A stretch of DNA of 64,000 nucleotides from NCBI GenBank assembly GCA_015847255.1, contig JADLZK010012248.1, positions 868,001-932,000 of the forward strand, in the 5' to 3' direction. This stretch comes from Hyparrhenia diplandra (taxonomy: Eukaryota; Streptophyta; Magnoliopsida; Poales; Poaceae). Below, one piece after another: positions 33,100-43,524 of this stretch; position 1 is the stretch's first letter, and every line of letters starts with the position of its first letter. The notes beneath the pieces were generated by a model, which was not told the DNA's origin, made no database searches, and saw only the letters and a list, made by a program, of their open reading frames with translations. Position numbers and translations under genes: made by a program.

Positions 33100-34058
33100 T
33101 ACAGAAGAACCAAGCTATCAATCTGACATGGAAAAGAAAAACAAATAAGTATACCAACAATAATCCACTCCTGCTGGCACGGATCTGGCGCCCTACGCTT
33201 GCCGACGCTGAGATCCGTCTCCACCGCCACCGTCGAAGGTGGATCCATGCTTTCGAAGGTGGTGATCCACACTGGGGATAGTGGATCCTGCAGCCGCCAG
33301 TTGTGCTGCTTGGCGAGGGGCAGCTGCCTGGTCCTCCGGCTGACCCCATGCGGCGTGGATCCTGCCAGTGCCACGGGCGTGCTCGTGTGAGGGCCACCAC
33401 CGGCGTGGCTCCAGCCACTGCAGCCGGATTCGCGATGGGAGGCCGGATCCGGCCACCACGCCAATGGATGCGGCCTCCAAGAGGCCAGATCTTCAAATGG
33501 AGGGGACACCGATGGCCATCGTTTGGATATGGGAGGTGGTCGCCACCGGTCCACTAAGTCACCCCTTTGCTGGCCACCGGGCCGCTCTATCGTCTGGGGG
33601 GAGAGGAGTTCTCCATGGGGGAGAGGGAGTCGAGTTCGGGAGAGGGTGAGTCCAGGGTGGCGAGTACAGGAGGGAGTTTGGGGAGGAGAGGGTGAGACCA
33701 ATGAGACGAGTTTGGGCTAGGGAGGGGAGGGAAGGGTAGGGGAGAAGCCGCCGCACAGGAGGGAAGGAAGGAGTGGAAGTGGAGAATGAGAGTGAGTTAG
33801 GGTTTTTGCCTCTCACTATATGTATACAACGAAACTGTTAGTGGGCTTTGGATGGGTTGTTTGGGCCAGTATTAGCCGTGGTGGTTAACTTATAAAAACA
33901 ACCACAGGTAATTGATTTATCGTGGCAGTTATAAAACCCGCCATAGTTAATTAAAAAACCGCCACATTTAATGGAGGCATTAACCGTGGTGGCCTTTTTA
34001 AAAACTGCCACAGTAAATAAATTAGAAATATCTTGTAAAAAGTTTTTTTGTAGTAGCG
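33100..34058. mobile_element. CACTA-like element beside copy C2
   Basis: The right end GTAGTAGCG (34050-34058) resembles the CGTAGTAGTG terminus at 63110. The last 220 bp carry AACCGTGGTGG, GGCAGTTATAAAACCCGCC and related inverted motifs, like the subterminal repeats at 62855-63110. The GC-rich interior (33170-33700) has overlapping open frames that look compositional, followed by AGGGTTTTTGCCTCTC. The left end was not found. Copy C2 starts directly after the element. Confidence 0.6.
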
Positions 34059-34114
34059 TATATATTATGATGTCGAGAATCTTCGGTACCATCCTTCCGG
34101 TGATCACCGCGCCC

Positions 34115-34290
34115 CTATATATCTTTAGTGGTGGCAGCAGCACAGTAGCAGCTAGCATATAAGCCCCAAAGTGACACCACACAAAAAAGCAGAGGAATAT
34201 CTACCAAACCAGAGACTAGTACTAGTACTAGTTGAGAATCGAGTTGATGAATGAACAAAAAGAATTGTTGGGGATAGGAAGCATCAGGAA
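34115..34290 (+). ncRNA. Putative 21-PHAS precursor 12
   Basis: TATA-like CTATATATCTTT at 34115-34126. The miR2118-type site is at 34269-34290, GGGGATAGGAAGCATCAGGA then A, 17 of 21 fixed positions. The 3' ten bases pair perfectly with a UUCCUGAUGC seed. Duplicate of locus 3. Confidence 0.6.
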
Positions 34291-34950
34291 ACATCTTCGC
34301 AGTGCTGCCCAGGGAGACAGTAGAATATTGGAAATGATACATGCACTTTTTTCTACTTGATCTACGAATTTGCACGATCTCGGCTACCACCTTACTGATG
34401 TAGGGGTCCATGATGCCTTGGAAAAGCATGCTCGTCATTTGCATGGGAGGTGATCATGAAGGAACTTCGGTCGATGCTTTGTACTGCACATCTCCATGAC
34501 ATGAAGCCTTGGAAAAGCATGCTCTTCATCTGTATGGCCCGGTCATACAGATTCTGATCAACAATCTGAGTTTTCCAATTTGCTGTCCATCAACAGTTCC
34601 AAACTTCTTGCTTCCTAAATAATCTACTATGTGGGCCCAATGACTGATTCATCTTCTTCCATGGTCTGTTTTTGTTAATCGTGAGCCAAGATGCCTCGAA
34701 AACCAATGGCCAAGTAATTTCCCATCACAAAAGACCCTAACAACAACTTTGCATGTATAACCATGGCCACCATTAATATATTTATTTTCATGCGGGCCTT
34801 ATAAACTGGTCCATAAGATGTAACTCAGCCATGTAATCTTGTGCTACATTTGAGACATGCTATCTGTGGCTTACTAACTGGCAACTTCAACATATATTCC
34901 ATGTGTCTCACATCCTTTGTGGTTTTCAACTTTTTTGGGACTCTCATCAT

Positions 34951-34998
34951 ATATATCTATAGACGTCCAGTCGTAACTATAAACTCAATTAGGCATGC
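34951..34998 (+). promoter_or_regulatory. Recurrent promoter module
   Basis: ATATATCTATAGACGTCCAGT followed by CGTAACTATAAACTCAATTAG, the C2 counterpart of 13174-13215. Confidence 0.5.
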
Positions 34999-35147
34999 TA
35001 ACTTCTCAATATTGATCGATGCACTCATCAGAAGTCAGAACCTAGCAGAGTAGCGGATGAATCCTACGTATTAGCAGTGACAGTGACTTCAATATAGCTT
35101 CCAAGCGTGTATCATGTCTTTTGTACTTTTCTTCGGGACTTCCCTCC

Positions 35148-35308
35148 TATACATAAAAATAGATATACTGCATCCTTTACGATGAAACTCATAGCTATAT
35201 TCATATAGGAACGCTAGCTAACTTGATTCATATCGACCCACTCAGAACCTAGCAGAGGATGAAGCTGCAAGCACAGTCCAGTTATTTAGAAATTGGAGGC
35301 ATCTGGAA
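35148..35308 (+). ncRNA. Putative 21-PHAS precursor 13
   Basis: TATA-like CTATACATAAAAAT at 35148-35161. The miR2118-type site is at 35287-35308, TAGAAATTGGAGGCATC then TGGAA, 19 of 21 fixed positions, jointly the best in the window. Intact duplicate of locus 4. Non-coding sequence continues to about 36135. Confidence 0.65.
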
Positions 35309-36135
35309 CTTCTACTCCACAAGAAAGCTTAGGCCAATGAACAAGGCAAGTGGCATGTTTGCCTTTTCCTCACATGGCCAAACTGCAGCTGCCACATGCC
35401 ACATTCACCAACTTGTGAGGGCAAGAGATGGATCAAAGATGCTGAAGGAAAAAAAAAAAAAAAGCTCGGCGCCTAATGTTAAACTAGGCACAGGACCTCT
35501 GAAATTCCATGAGCAAGGATTAGTGTGCAACTGCGTGTTTGAGCATATGTCTCTATACATTTTTCATAACTAGGATCTATTCACCTCACCAAGTTCGTAT
35601 ATCAGGAGTGCCATGAAAAAGTTCAGGTGGGAGTAGGTAAAGTAACTCAATACATGAATAAATTTTGAGTTGCAACTGCTATCTTGCTAAGGGAATGCGT
35701 CAGATGCACTCGGTCCAATATCTGAGCATATGGCGTCCACCAAACCAGATGCTAGCAACTGCTATCTTGCCTCGGTGGCCAGAGGAGGAGATGCACTCGG
35801 GCTTATACTAAGCCAAGGAACAGGCCCTGCAGCTGCCTGGGCTGAAAATGAGATAGAGAACATAGAAGAAAACAATAGCTTTTCTTTTATTTGTGCCAGT
35901 TTTCAAATAGCATTTTCAAACAAATTTGAACTCCTTTCTGCTTCAAGCAAATCCAGTCATCACAAGAATAAATGTGCACCAGCATGTTTGCACAACCATG
36001 TTTCTAGACCCTATATTAAATTTTAATTCAAGGAAGAATATTAGTTTTCCTATATTCCACAAGCACAAAGTTAATACCTAAATAATTCATTTTTATTCTA
36101 TTTTCCAAAACGCAAAATTTTAGGGTGTTAAAGGT
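35309..36135 (+). other. Presumed downstream region of PHAS locus 13
   Basis: 827 bp with no C1 counterpart. An open frame of 98 codons (35730-36026) has no recognisable domain. Expected phased-siRNA region if locus 13 is active. Confidence 0.35.
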
Positions 36136-36435
36136 ACTACAACGACATGAATGGATTTCCGAAAACAAATGTCAAAACATCATAAATTATGTGCAAGATG
36201 TATCACAGAGGAGGTTCATGCCGGGACAGCGCTGCATATGTATGATTGTTGTCAGTATTATTATTTTTGGTAATAGGAGACAGAAAGTTTTAGTGTTGAT
36301 ATGGATGCATGCTTTATAAACTGTTCCTGTGTAGGAACTCAACTGGGTTAATTTACGCTGCAAACATTCAATTTATATTTTGCTAGAAAGGAAGCATTTC
36401 AGCCCAACTATCTGGAACCAGTGACTACAATAAAT
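36136..36435 (+). repeat. Segmental duplication copy C2, second part
   Basis: Matches 16038-16301. Confidence 0.85.
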
Positions 36436-36496
36436 ATTCCACGTGTCTCATATATCCTTTGTAATTTTGTACTTTTCTGCTGCCACTCTCCAATTA

Positions 36497-36611
36497 CATA
36501 TACACACGTCCAGTCATAACTATACCCAATTCGGCATGCTACTTAACTGCCCCCATATCGATGGAACAGCAAAACACAATGCAATTATTTAGAAATTGGA
36601 GGCATCTGGAA
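36497..36611 (+). ncRNA. Putative 21-PHAS precursor 14
   Basis: Promoter module ACATATACACACGTCCAGT at 36497-36515. The miR2118-type site at 36590-36611 is identical over 22 nt to locus 13 (19 of 21 fixed positions). This is the shortest module-to-site distance, about 90 nt. Confidence 0.65.
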
Positions 36612-37902
36612 TGTCTCCTGCAGTGCGGGAAACAGAAGTTGAGAAGGCTTGCTTCCACACATGGCCAAACTACAGGCACGGCACGCCAAAAGCTCTGCAG
36701 AAGTTGTGACATAAGAGTGGTGAATGCCGAGAGTGAAACATTTGGCTGGGGTGGAAACAAACCAAGCCGCAGCATCATTTTCTACTTCAAGCGCCGTGAC
36801 AAGTTGTCGAAGCCATCCAAACAGGCCTGATACAGTGAACAAAAAAAAAGGATATGTTATAGTGAATGTGCTGGACATGGAATATTTCTGTCGGAGATGA
36901 CAACCATATAGAGAGTTTCACAAACTATGGACGTAAGTTAGGAAAAATGCAAATCTTTAGAATAATTGTTTTATATTACAAAGTTTTTTTTTGGCTAAAA
37001 CTGACTAATCGACGAGTTTGATGTATCTTATATACAGTTTGATGTCATCCTTCGCTTGCTTTTATTTGATCCGTGGTCCATTTGTCGCCCATGCCATTCC
37101 CCATGCTCGTGCGCTTCGTCTTGACTCCTGTCGCTCCGTTGAGACCATAATCCACCTACTCAGTCGCGTGTCGCAGCAGAGCTTGGATCTAGCACAGGCA
37201 AGCACGAGGGTCAGATGACGGTGGCAGAGTACCGAGTTAGGTGAGGACGGCCCAATGAGCTCCCATGGTGATGAGGTCTGGCCATCCGTGCATTGCCGTT
37301 GTTGTCTTGCCGGCCTCCATACCAATCATATAGAGGCGCATCAATGAAAGTAAGCTAAAAGTTAAGTATGTCAATCCCACGGGGATGAACTTTATGTTTC
37401 AGGATAAAAATATTTAGCAAAACCATTGTCCGAATAAATCTAAAAAACTTCACGTTAATTAGTTCAATTCCACACTAGGCTAAATGTTTCAGGCCTATCA
37501 AGGCTTATATGAAAGTGCACAAACAAAACGATGTTTATGTTGATTTATTTTTATAGACTATAATTAATAAAAATGATTGAAGCTTACTACTGGTTATTCA
37601 TTTCGTTTCAATGATTCCTCTGTTAAATGGTAACATCTTGATTCTTGTTTGTCATTCTATGACTTTTTTTCCATAATACACATGTTGTCATTGTTTAGCT
37701 AAAATTTTATAGTTTGTCTACTCCGCAGATCTCGGGCTGGGTCCACCACTGACTCTAAGGGATAGTTTGGGCTACAATATAAAAAAATACCAAGCTTAGT
37801 AGTACTTCTAATTCTAGTCTTCTTTATATTTCTAATTAAAAAATTGTATTTTGGGCTACAATAAAAAAATCCTAGCTAGGTAGCAGTTCTCATTCCAGTA
37901 TT
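36612..37902. other. Non-coding spacer
   Basis: AT-rich, no coding frame with known motifs. A direct repeat of GGGCTACAATA(T)AAAAAA..CTAG..TAGTA/CAG occurs at 37767-37830 and 37853-37895. Confidence 0.4.
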
Positions 37903-37959
37903 CTATATATCTACACCCGCAGCAGTCGTAGCTATACTCAGTTGGGACTCAATTGGGCA
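37903..37959 (+). promoter_or_regulatory. Orphan PHAS-type promoter module cut by an LTR element
   Basis: CTATATATCTACACCC, CAGTCGTAGCTATACTCA and AATTGGGCA follow the same order as at 13174, 34951 and 36497. The match stops at GGGCA/TGG, where the LTR fragment begins. No miR2118-type site follows. Confidence 0.5.
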
Positions 37960-38403
37960 TGGCTACCGCAAAAGAACGCAACAAACAGAGAAGGCTCAAA
38001 GTGACATTGGGAATCTGGCTTGGTGTCACCGATCACTCTGTCGATGATACACTGATGGATCGTGAAGAGGATCACGCTATCTCTGAAGATGGTACCGAGC
38101 TGGGAAGTGATGAGACTCCAGTCGGCCCACGGAGGACGACAAGGCCCGCTAAGGTGAACAACAAGTACACAGGCTCGAGTTGGGCTAAGTGATTCGTTCG
38201 GCCCTGCGCGTGGCCCGTTGGAGGTAGCGAGGCTCCTCTTGTACCGGTTCCGTCTTCGTTCTACTTTTCGAACAAGGGTAAACTCTGAACCCACACCCGA
38301 GGGTGGCGGCGGCGGCGGCGGTGAGCTTGGCGGTTGCCGGCGATCCGATCCTTGTATCCAAACTACTTATATTGCTATAGAGATTCGTAGTCGATCGGTA
38401 ACA
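37960..38403 (+). repeat. Candidate LTR
   Basis: Begins TGGCTACC at the break of the promoter module and ends GGTAACA immediately before a primer-binding site. The length would be 444 bp. A 79-codon frame (37953-38192) ends RRTTRPAKVNNKYTGSSWAK, which resembles a retroelement polyprotein tail. An alternative is therefore a pol end plus a shorter LTR. No second LTR was found. Confidence 0.5.
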
Positions 38404-38416
38404 TTGGTATCAGCTC
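38404..38416 (+). other. Primer-binding site of a truncated LTR element
   Basis: TTGGTATCAGCTC follows GGTAACA and matches the initiator tRNA-Met type (TGGTATCAG). Confidence 0.85.
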
Positions 38417-38493
38417 CGTTCCGATCCACCACTTCCACCACCGAAAAAATTCCCCCAAATCCAAACCTAGCCACACACTCATACCTCACCCGC

Positions 38494-38939
38494 ATGGCGA
38501 CTCGAGGACAACTTGGCAAGATTATTGGGATGTTGACCCAAAACTCAAGGACATGAAGGAGATGCGCGCGAGGAGATGGCGACTATGAGGGGGCGAATTT
38601 CTCAGTTGGAAGCGGCTCATCGACACACGTGTCCATGACCTCGAGCACACGGTGATCGAGCTCGGCAAGCAGGTCAAGGTCGCGTTGGAGCACACGGAGA
38701 AGCCACTCCCCTTCGCCGAAGCCATCGACGCGGCGAAGCCGCGGCGCCCTAGAAGGGAAGCAGAGGGCGCGGACGGGCGTTCTTCCGGCGGAATCGAGCT
38801 GAGGTCGCGGCAGGTACGGTGTCGGCGTAGACGGGGCGGCGGGAGGCTGCTGCGGCGGTGCGGTGTAGCGGCGGTCCCCGTGGCCGGCGTGGACGAAGAA
38901 CAAGCGGGCGCAGGCGAGGCGAGAACAACGGGCGAGTAG
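38494..38939 (+). pseudogene. Truncated gag-like 5' coding region
   Basis: The start codon lies about 80 nt after the primer-binding site and opens MATRGQLGKIIGMLTQNSRT. A frameshift follows. The frame at 38652-38939 continues with an acidic-basic helical stretch (IELGKQVKVALEHTEKPLPF), as in the coiled-coil leader of LTR-element gag proteins. No capsid core or zinc knuckle follows; the element appears cut near 38940. Confidence 0.45.
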
Positions 38940-40003
38940 ATCTCATTCTCATAGGCAAAATCTCGGGAACTAAATGGCTAATTAGTTCTCACCGTGGAAG
39001 GGCGCGGGACGCCGGCGGCGCTGCGGACGTCGGAGAAGAAGAGAATGGAGGCGCTGGGGGCGATTGACGGCTGGCGTGTGTGGTGGTGGTGGTGCTCACG
39101 GCGGCGCGGGTGGAGGGGCGATTGGGGGCGCGGGGTTGCAAATGACCTGGTAAATTTCAGCTCGCCGCGCGAAGCTATTATATATCGTCGAGGGTGGAAG
39201 CGAATGGCGCGGGGTTCAAATGACTCGTGAAATTTTCACCCTCGGCGCCCATTTCCATAGTTAATCACTGCCCGGTTTAATAGTAGACGGCGGTGTTAAA
39301 TTTAGGTTCATCGCGCGGTTATAAGCGTCGGCTGGCCCCGATGATCGGTTTCTTGTTACCCGGTACCGCGGTACCAAAGCTCACGGTGATAAGATCACTT
39401 TGTTGCCACCTACCACCGCTCATGGTGATAAGATCCTGCTTGTTGCCACCTACCACCGCTCATTCCCACCTACCACCGCCTATAAAAACAGCCCAAAGCG
39501 AGAGAGAGCCATGTATGGCGAACCGTCGCGCCCGGCCGACCTCTTGTGTTATTTGCCAATTCTTCTATCCACATATATGGCCTCTATTTGGGAGAAAGCC
39601 CTCCACATAAATATTTTATCATGGGTAGATTTTGCGCATTGGCGGGTACTAGGAGGGTGTTTTTGAAGATTAAGCTACAACGTTGCTTACGAAGCTGGGT
39701 GTGATGCTCGTGCAACGCTATGTTGTTGCATGGACTGCGGGAAGGCGAAGCGAGGAGCAAAGTAGCGTGCATTCTTGTGCTTCGTCGGCCGGGGAGATGA
39801 GAGCCCCGTCTCTGTCGGGCCTTTGCTTAAGACGCGGAGAGACATTGATTCTTCACCGAGAGGTCCCATCCGCCTTACTTAGATCACTAAGCATAACGTG
39901 TAGCATTGTAACCACCTCGGGCATGGTGCTAGAAGGGTGTTTTTGAGGTGGTTATTTCTTAATGTGTTTGTACACTTTGATTATTATGCGGTGTCAATTG
40001 TAA
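38940..40003. other. Unassigned repeat-derived sequence
   Basis: Includes GGCGGTGTTAAA and CACTGCCCGGTTTAA (39265-39300), which look like CACTA subterminal motifs. There is a direct repeat of CACCTACCACCGCTCA(T) at 39407-39470 and a TATA-like CCTATAAAAACAGCCC at 39479-39494. The frames after it are not recognisable. It may be the left part of a CACTA element, but no terminus was seen. Confidence 0.35.
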
Positions 40004-41590
40004 TCTTAGGTCTTTTCGATCAATATTTTTATTATTAGGTCTTTCGATCCATATTTTTATTACTAGATTTTTCAATGTGATAAATCGATAGAAGGAGGTT
40101 AATTAAAGCTTGAAAACTTATGAATTTTGCACCAACCTACACCTTTGAATTGCCTCCTAGGACACATGAGACCATGTGGGAAAGTTTGGCACCAATGCGC
40201 TCTGTTAGTGGGTAACCCAGTTCAACCTTTGTAATTACTGGGGGGGGTCGCAAGCGTAGAAATTCAATTTAATTGAAAAAAATACCAAACCTTGTCCGAA
40301 AAATCTCAAACATCGTGCTTCCTTCACATGTGGCATGTGGGCGTCTAAGAAAAAAGTTTCGGGCGGAGACCACACCGGAATGAAGATGACCCGGCATAGC
40401 TTATGGATCTAATTGTCGGTCATGCTACTGGATGAAAGGGGTCATGTACCTTTGTGAAACATGTCTACCCACAATGTAGAAATGTCTTGAAATTTTTTAC
40501 AACCTTGTGCACCCAAATTATGCCCCCACACAAGATCTTAGGTCTTTCGATCCATATTTTTATTATTAGATTTTCTATGTGATAAACGCGATAGAAGGAG
40601 GTTAATTAAAGCTTGAAAACTTATGAATTTTACACCAACCTACACCTTTGAATTGCCTCCTAGGACACATGAGACCATGTGGGAAAGTTTGGCACCAATC
40701 GGCTCTGTTAGTGGGTAACCCAGTTCAACCTGTAATTACTCGGGGTGCGTCGGCGTAGAAATTCAATTTAATTGAAAAAATACCAAACCTTATCCGAAAA
40801 ATCTCAAACATCGTGCTTCCTTCACGCGTGGCATGTGGACGTCTAAGAAAAAAAAGTTTTAGGCCGAGACCACACGAGCGAAGATGACCCAACATAGCTT
40901 ATGGATCTAATTGTCGGTCATGCTACTGGATGAAAGGGGTCATGTACCTTTGTGAAGCATGTCTACTCCCACAATGTAGAAATGTCTTGAAATTTTTTTT
41001 ACAACCTTATGCACCCAAATTATGCCCCACACAAGATCTTAGGTCTTTTCGATCTATATTTTATTATTAGATTTTTTCTATGTGATAAACGCGATAGAAG
41101 GAGGTTAATTGAAGCTTGAAAACTTATGAATTTTGCACCAACCTACACTGAATTGCCTCCTAGGACACATGAGACCATGTGGGAAAGTTTGGCACCAACT
41201 GGCTGTTAGTGGGTAACCCCAGTTCAACCTTTGTAATTACTCGGGGTCGTCGCGTAGAAATTCAATTTAATTGAAAAAAATACCAAACCTTGTCCGAAAA
41301 ATCTCAAACATCGTGCTTCCTTCACACGTGGCATGTGGACGTCTAAGAAAAAGTTTCGGTAGCGAGACCACACCGAGCGAAGATGACCCGGCATAGCTTA
41401 TGGATCTAATTGTCGGGTCATGCTACGATGAAAGGGGTCGTGTACCTTTGTGAAGCATGTCTACTCCCACAATGTAGAAATGTCTTGAAATTTTTTTACA
41501 ACCTTGTGCACCCAAATTATGCCCCTGAGACAAGATCTTAGGTCTTTTCGATCCATATTTTATTACTAGATTTTTCGATTCAAATTATGC
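40004..41590. repeat. Tandem repeat, three ~500-bp units plus a partial fourth
   Basis: Unit starts (TCTTAGGTCTTT) lie at 40004, 40536, 41037 and 41536. The units are nearly identical in AT-rich parts and differ by small indels at C/G-rich points. Each contains ATAGAAGGAGGTTAATT, GGCACCAA and GGTCATGCTAC motifs. No coding sequence. Confidence 0.9.
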
Positions 41591-43330
41591 TCGTTTTAAA
41601 AACCGGCGGTGATATATATTTCAAACCGGCGATTATCTTTCACTGCCGTGAGATTAATGGACCTTTCTTTTTCGAAGTTGAGCGGCGTTTGAATGATGCT
41701 TACCAACTTTTCGGTTAGTACATAGAGCATTTTATATATTTATGTTCGTTCATGAAAGATAAGAAGGGTGTCGAAAAAAATAAGAAGCATACCCGTATTA
41801 TGATATATAAATGCAAACATCCATTAATTGGAAAGGAACACACACGATTGTATATATAGAGGAGCAAACCCGATTACAATATCCGATTACATATATGATA
41901 ACAAAGACCTTAAAAAAATTACATATATGATAACAAAGACCTTTCCACGAATAGATCAATGTTATCATCAAAGTGTACAAACACATTTAAAATAAAAAAT
42001 GCCGAAGGTAATGTGATTCTTGCCGATGAAATTCCGATGGGATTTTTGAAAGCCCATCGGTGCCTCGTTGAGGTCCCATCGGTCTTTGTGAGGTTTCTTG
42101 TGGGCGATCTTTCAGGAGGGCATAACTGCGGATTTACATTGAATCCGCGGCAAAAGGATGCCTTACGGATAATTATGCGTAATGGCCAAGCTGTGGTTGC
42201 ATCCAATGACAACATGCATAGACATTCACAAAGAGAAGATCATATCAATCTATGAAAATGCGCTTTGATCACCAAAGGAGATTTTCATTGAAGCGTATTT
42301 TCATAGATTAACATGATCTTCTCTCGGAGAATGCCATGTCTCTCATATGGACATGTAAATCCGGCTGCTTGGCCTCTCAAGCATACGTAACAGGATGGTT
42401 CCGTGAATCTCATAGTTGTTCTAACCTTAGGCGCTGCTCAATCTTGATGAAGACTCTTGTAGCACCTCTTGTGTGTGAACCATTTTGGTGGCCTAAGATG
42501 CACAAGAATGATATCTATACGTGGAGGGCTTTCTCCCATAGAGAGGCCATAGATATGTATGTGGAGAGTAGCAAAGAAGATCGAGGAAGAAGAACAGAAA
42601 GCCTGAATCTGAGTATCAAGAAAGAGGACGAAGAGAACTGAATTGCAAACCTAAGGGCCGCACTAGCCGTTTTTATAGGCGGATGCGCGATCCTTTGCCG
42701 GTTTCAAATTGGCACCCCCGGCGGTGATATGGAAGTTCACTCTGGGATAATTGGCACCGGCATAAACCAAGCTAACCGTGCCGTGGTACGAGGGCAAGGC
42801 AATAGTGCTCCCTTCTGGATTGGTGCGGGTCGAGGCGTCGGGGGGGCGTTCGGCCGTTGACAATGCAAAATCTTGCCCGGTGAGTAGTGTTAACCCGGCG
42901 GTGATACTCCATTTCTTGCCGTGTGGTGGTAATCGACCGGTGATATATGTGATCACTGCCGGTGCTGAAAGTGCACCGGCGGTGTTATTGCGACATTGAT
43001 ATAACCCGTCGATGCGGCGGCCGGGGTGCTCGGCCTTTTCTCATGGGAAGCAAAGACACTAGCGTCGGTTTAATTGCGGAATCGGTAGTGAAGACTAGAG
43101 CAACACGATTCTCAAGGCTGCAGCCGTGCGTATCCTGAGCCATGACCTACTCGGCAGCCTATATACATACTATTAAAATGAAAATTTATAATACGGGGTG
43201 TGCGTGGCGGTGACGGGGTTAGTTGAAATCTCAATGCATTAACGAGATAAAATTGATGATTTCAATAAATCAATTTTTACAGATATAACTATTTGTTAAT
43301 CACTGCGGTTCGTGTGTGGGCCCGGCGGTG
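41591..43330. mobile_element. CACTA-type subterminal region
   Basis: Repeated CCGGCGGTGAT(A), CACTGCCG and GCACCGGCGG motifs in both orientations (about 41600-41650, 42715-43000, 43300-43335) are typical of CACTA ends. It contains a direct repeat ATTACATATATGATAACAAA (41887 and 41920) and a long hairpin (42232-42324). A 98-codon frame at 41959-42255 has no known domain. It may be the 5' flank of the TNP2 gene's element or a separate one. Confidence 0.5.
42232..42324. repeat. Long hairpin, 34-bp arms, 25-nt loop
   Basis: Left arm 42232-42265 (AGAGAAGATCATATCAATCT..) and right arm 42291-42324 pair with about 4 mismatches. The size would suit a miRNA-like or small MITE foldback. Confidence 0.85.
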
Positions 43331-43524
43331 ATCAATGAGTGGAGACTGTTGTTGTGATCCGCGCGCCATTGGAAGCGCGCCAGCCCGAATTGAGAAGCGC
43401 AACCGTTCGGTACGGGAAGCGCTTCGGTAGAGATCGTCGCGAATTCCAACCGGCGATCGTGTGAATTCCAGCGGTTGCTTTGACGTAGCGTTCGATCGTG
43501 TGGAAGTGGGGCGACTGGCTAACT

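Larger units (their letters stand above)
34060..35308 (+). repeat. Segmental duplication copy C2, first part
   Basis: Matches C1 (12262-13523). Keeps the sequence downstream of locus 13 that C1 lost with the LINE insertion. Confidence 0.9.

Noticed and set aside
33099..33701. A 200-codon minus-strand frame
   Set aside because: Overlaps several other open frames in a GC-rich transposon interior; no domain.
649..36611. MIR2118 precursor hairpins instead of target sites
   Set aside because: Sequence checked about 100 nt downstream of site 13 shows no complementary arm carrying the mature miRNA strand, and none was noticed at the others, so these read as targets.
649..36611. NLR resistance-gene P-loop fragments as the source of miR2118 sites
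   Set aside because: No P-loop or other NB-ARC motif appears in frame around any site; grass miR2118 mainly targets non-coding transcripts.
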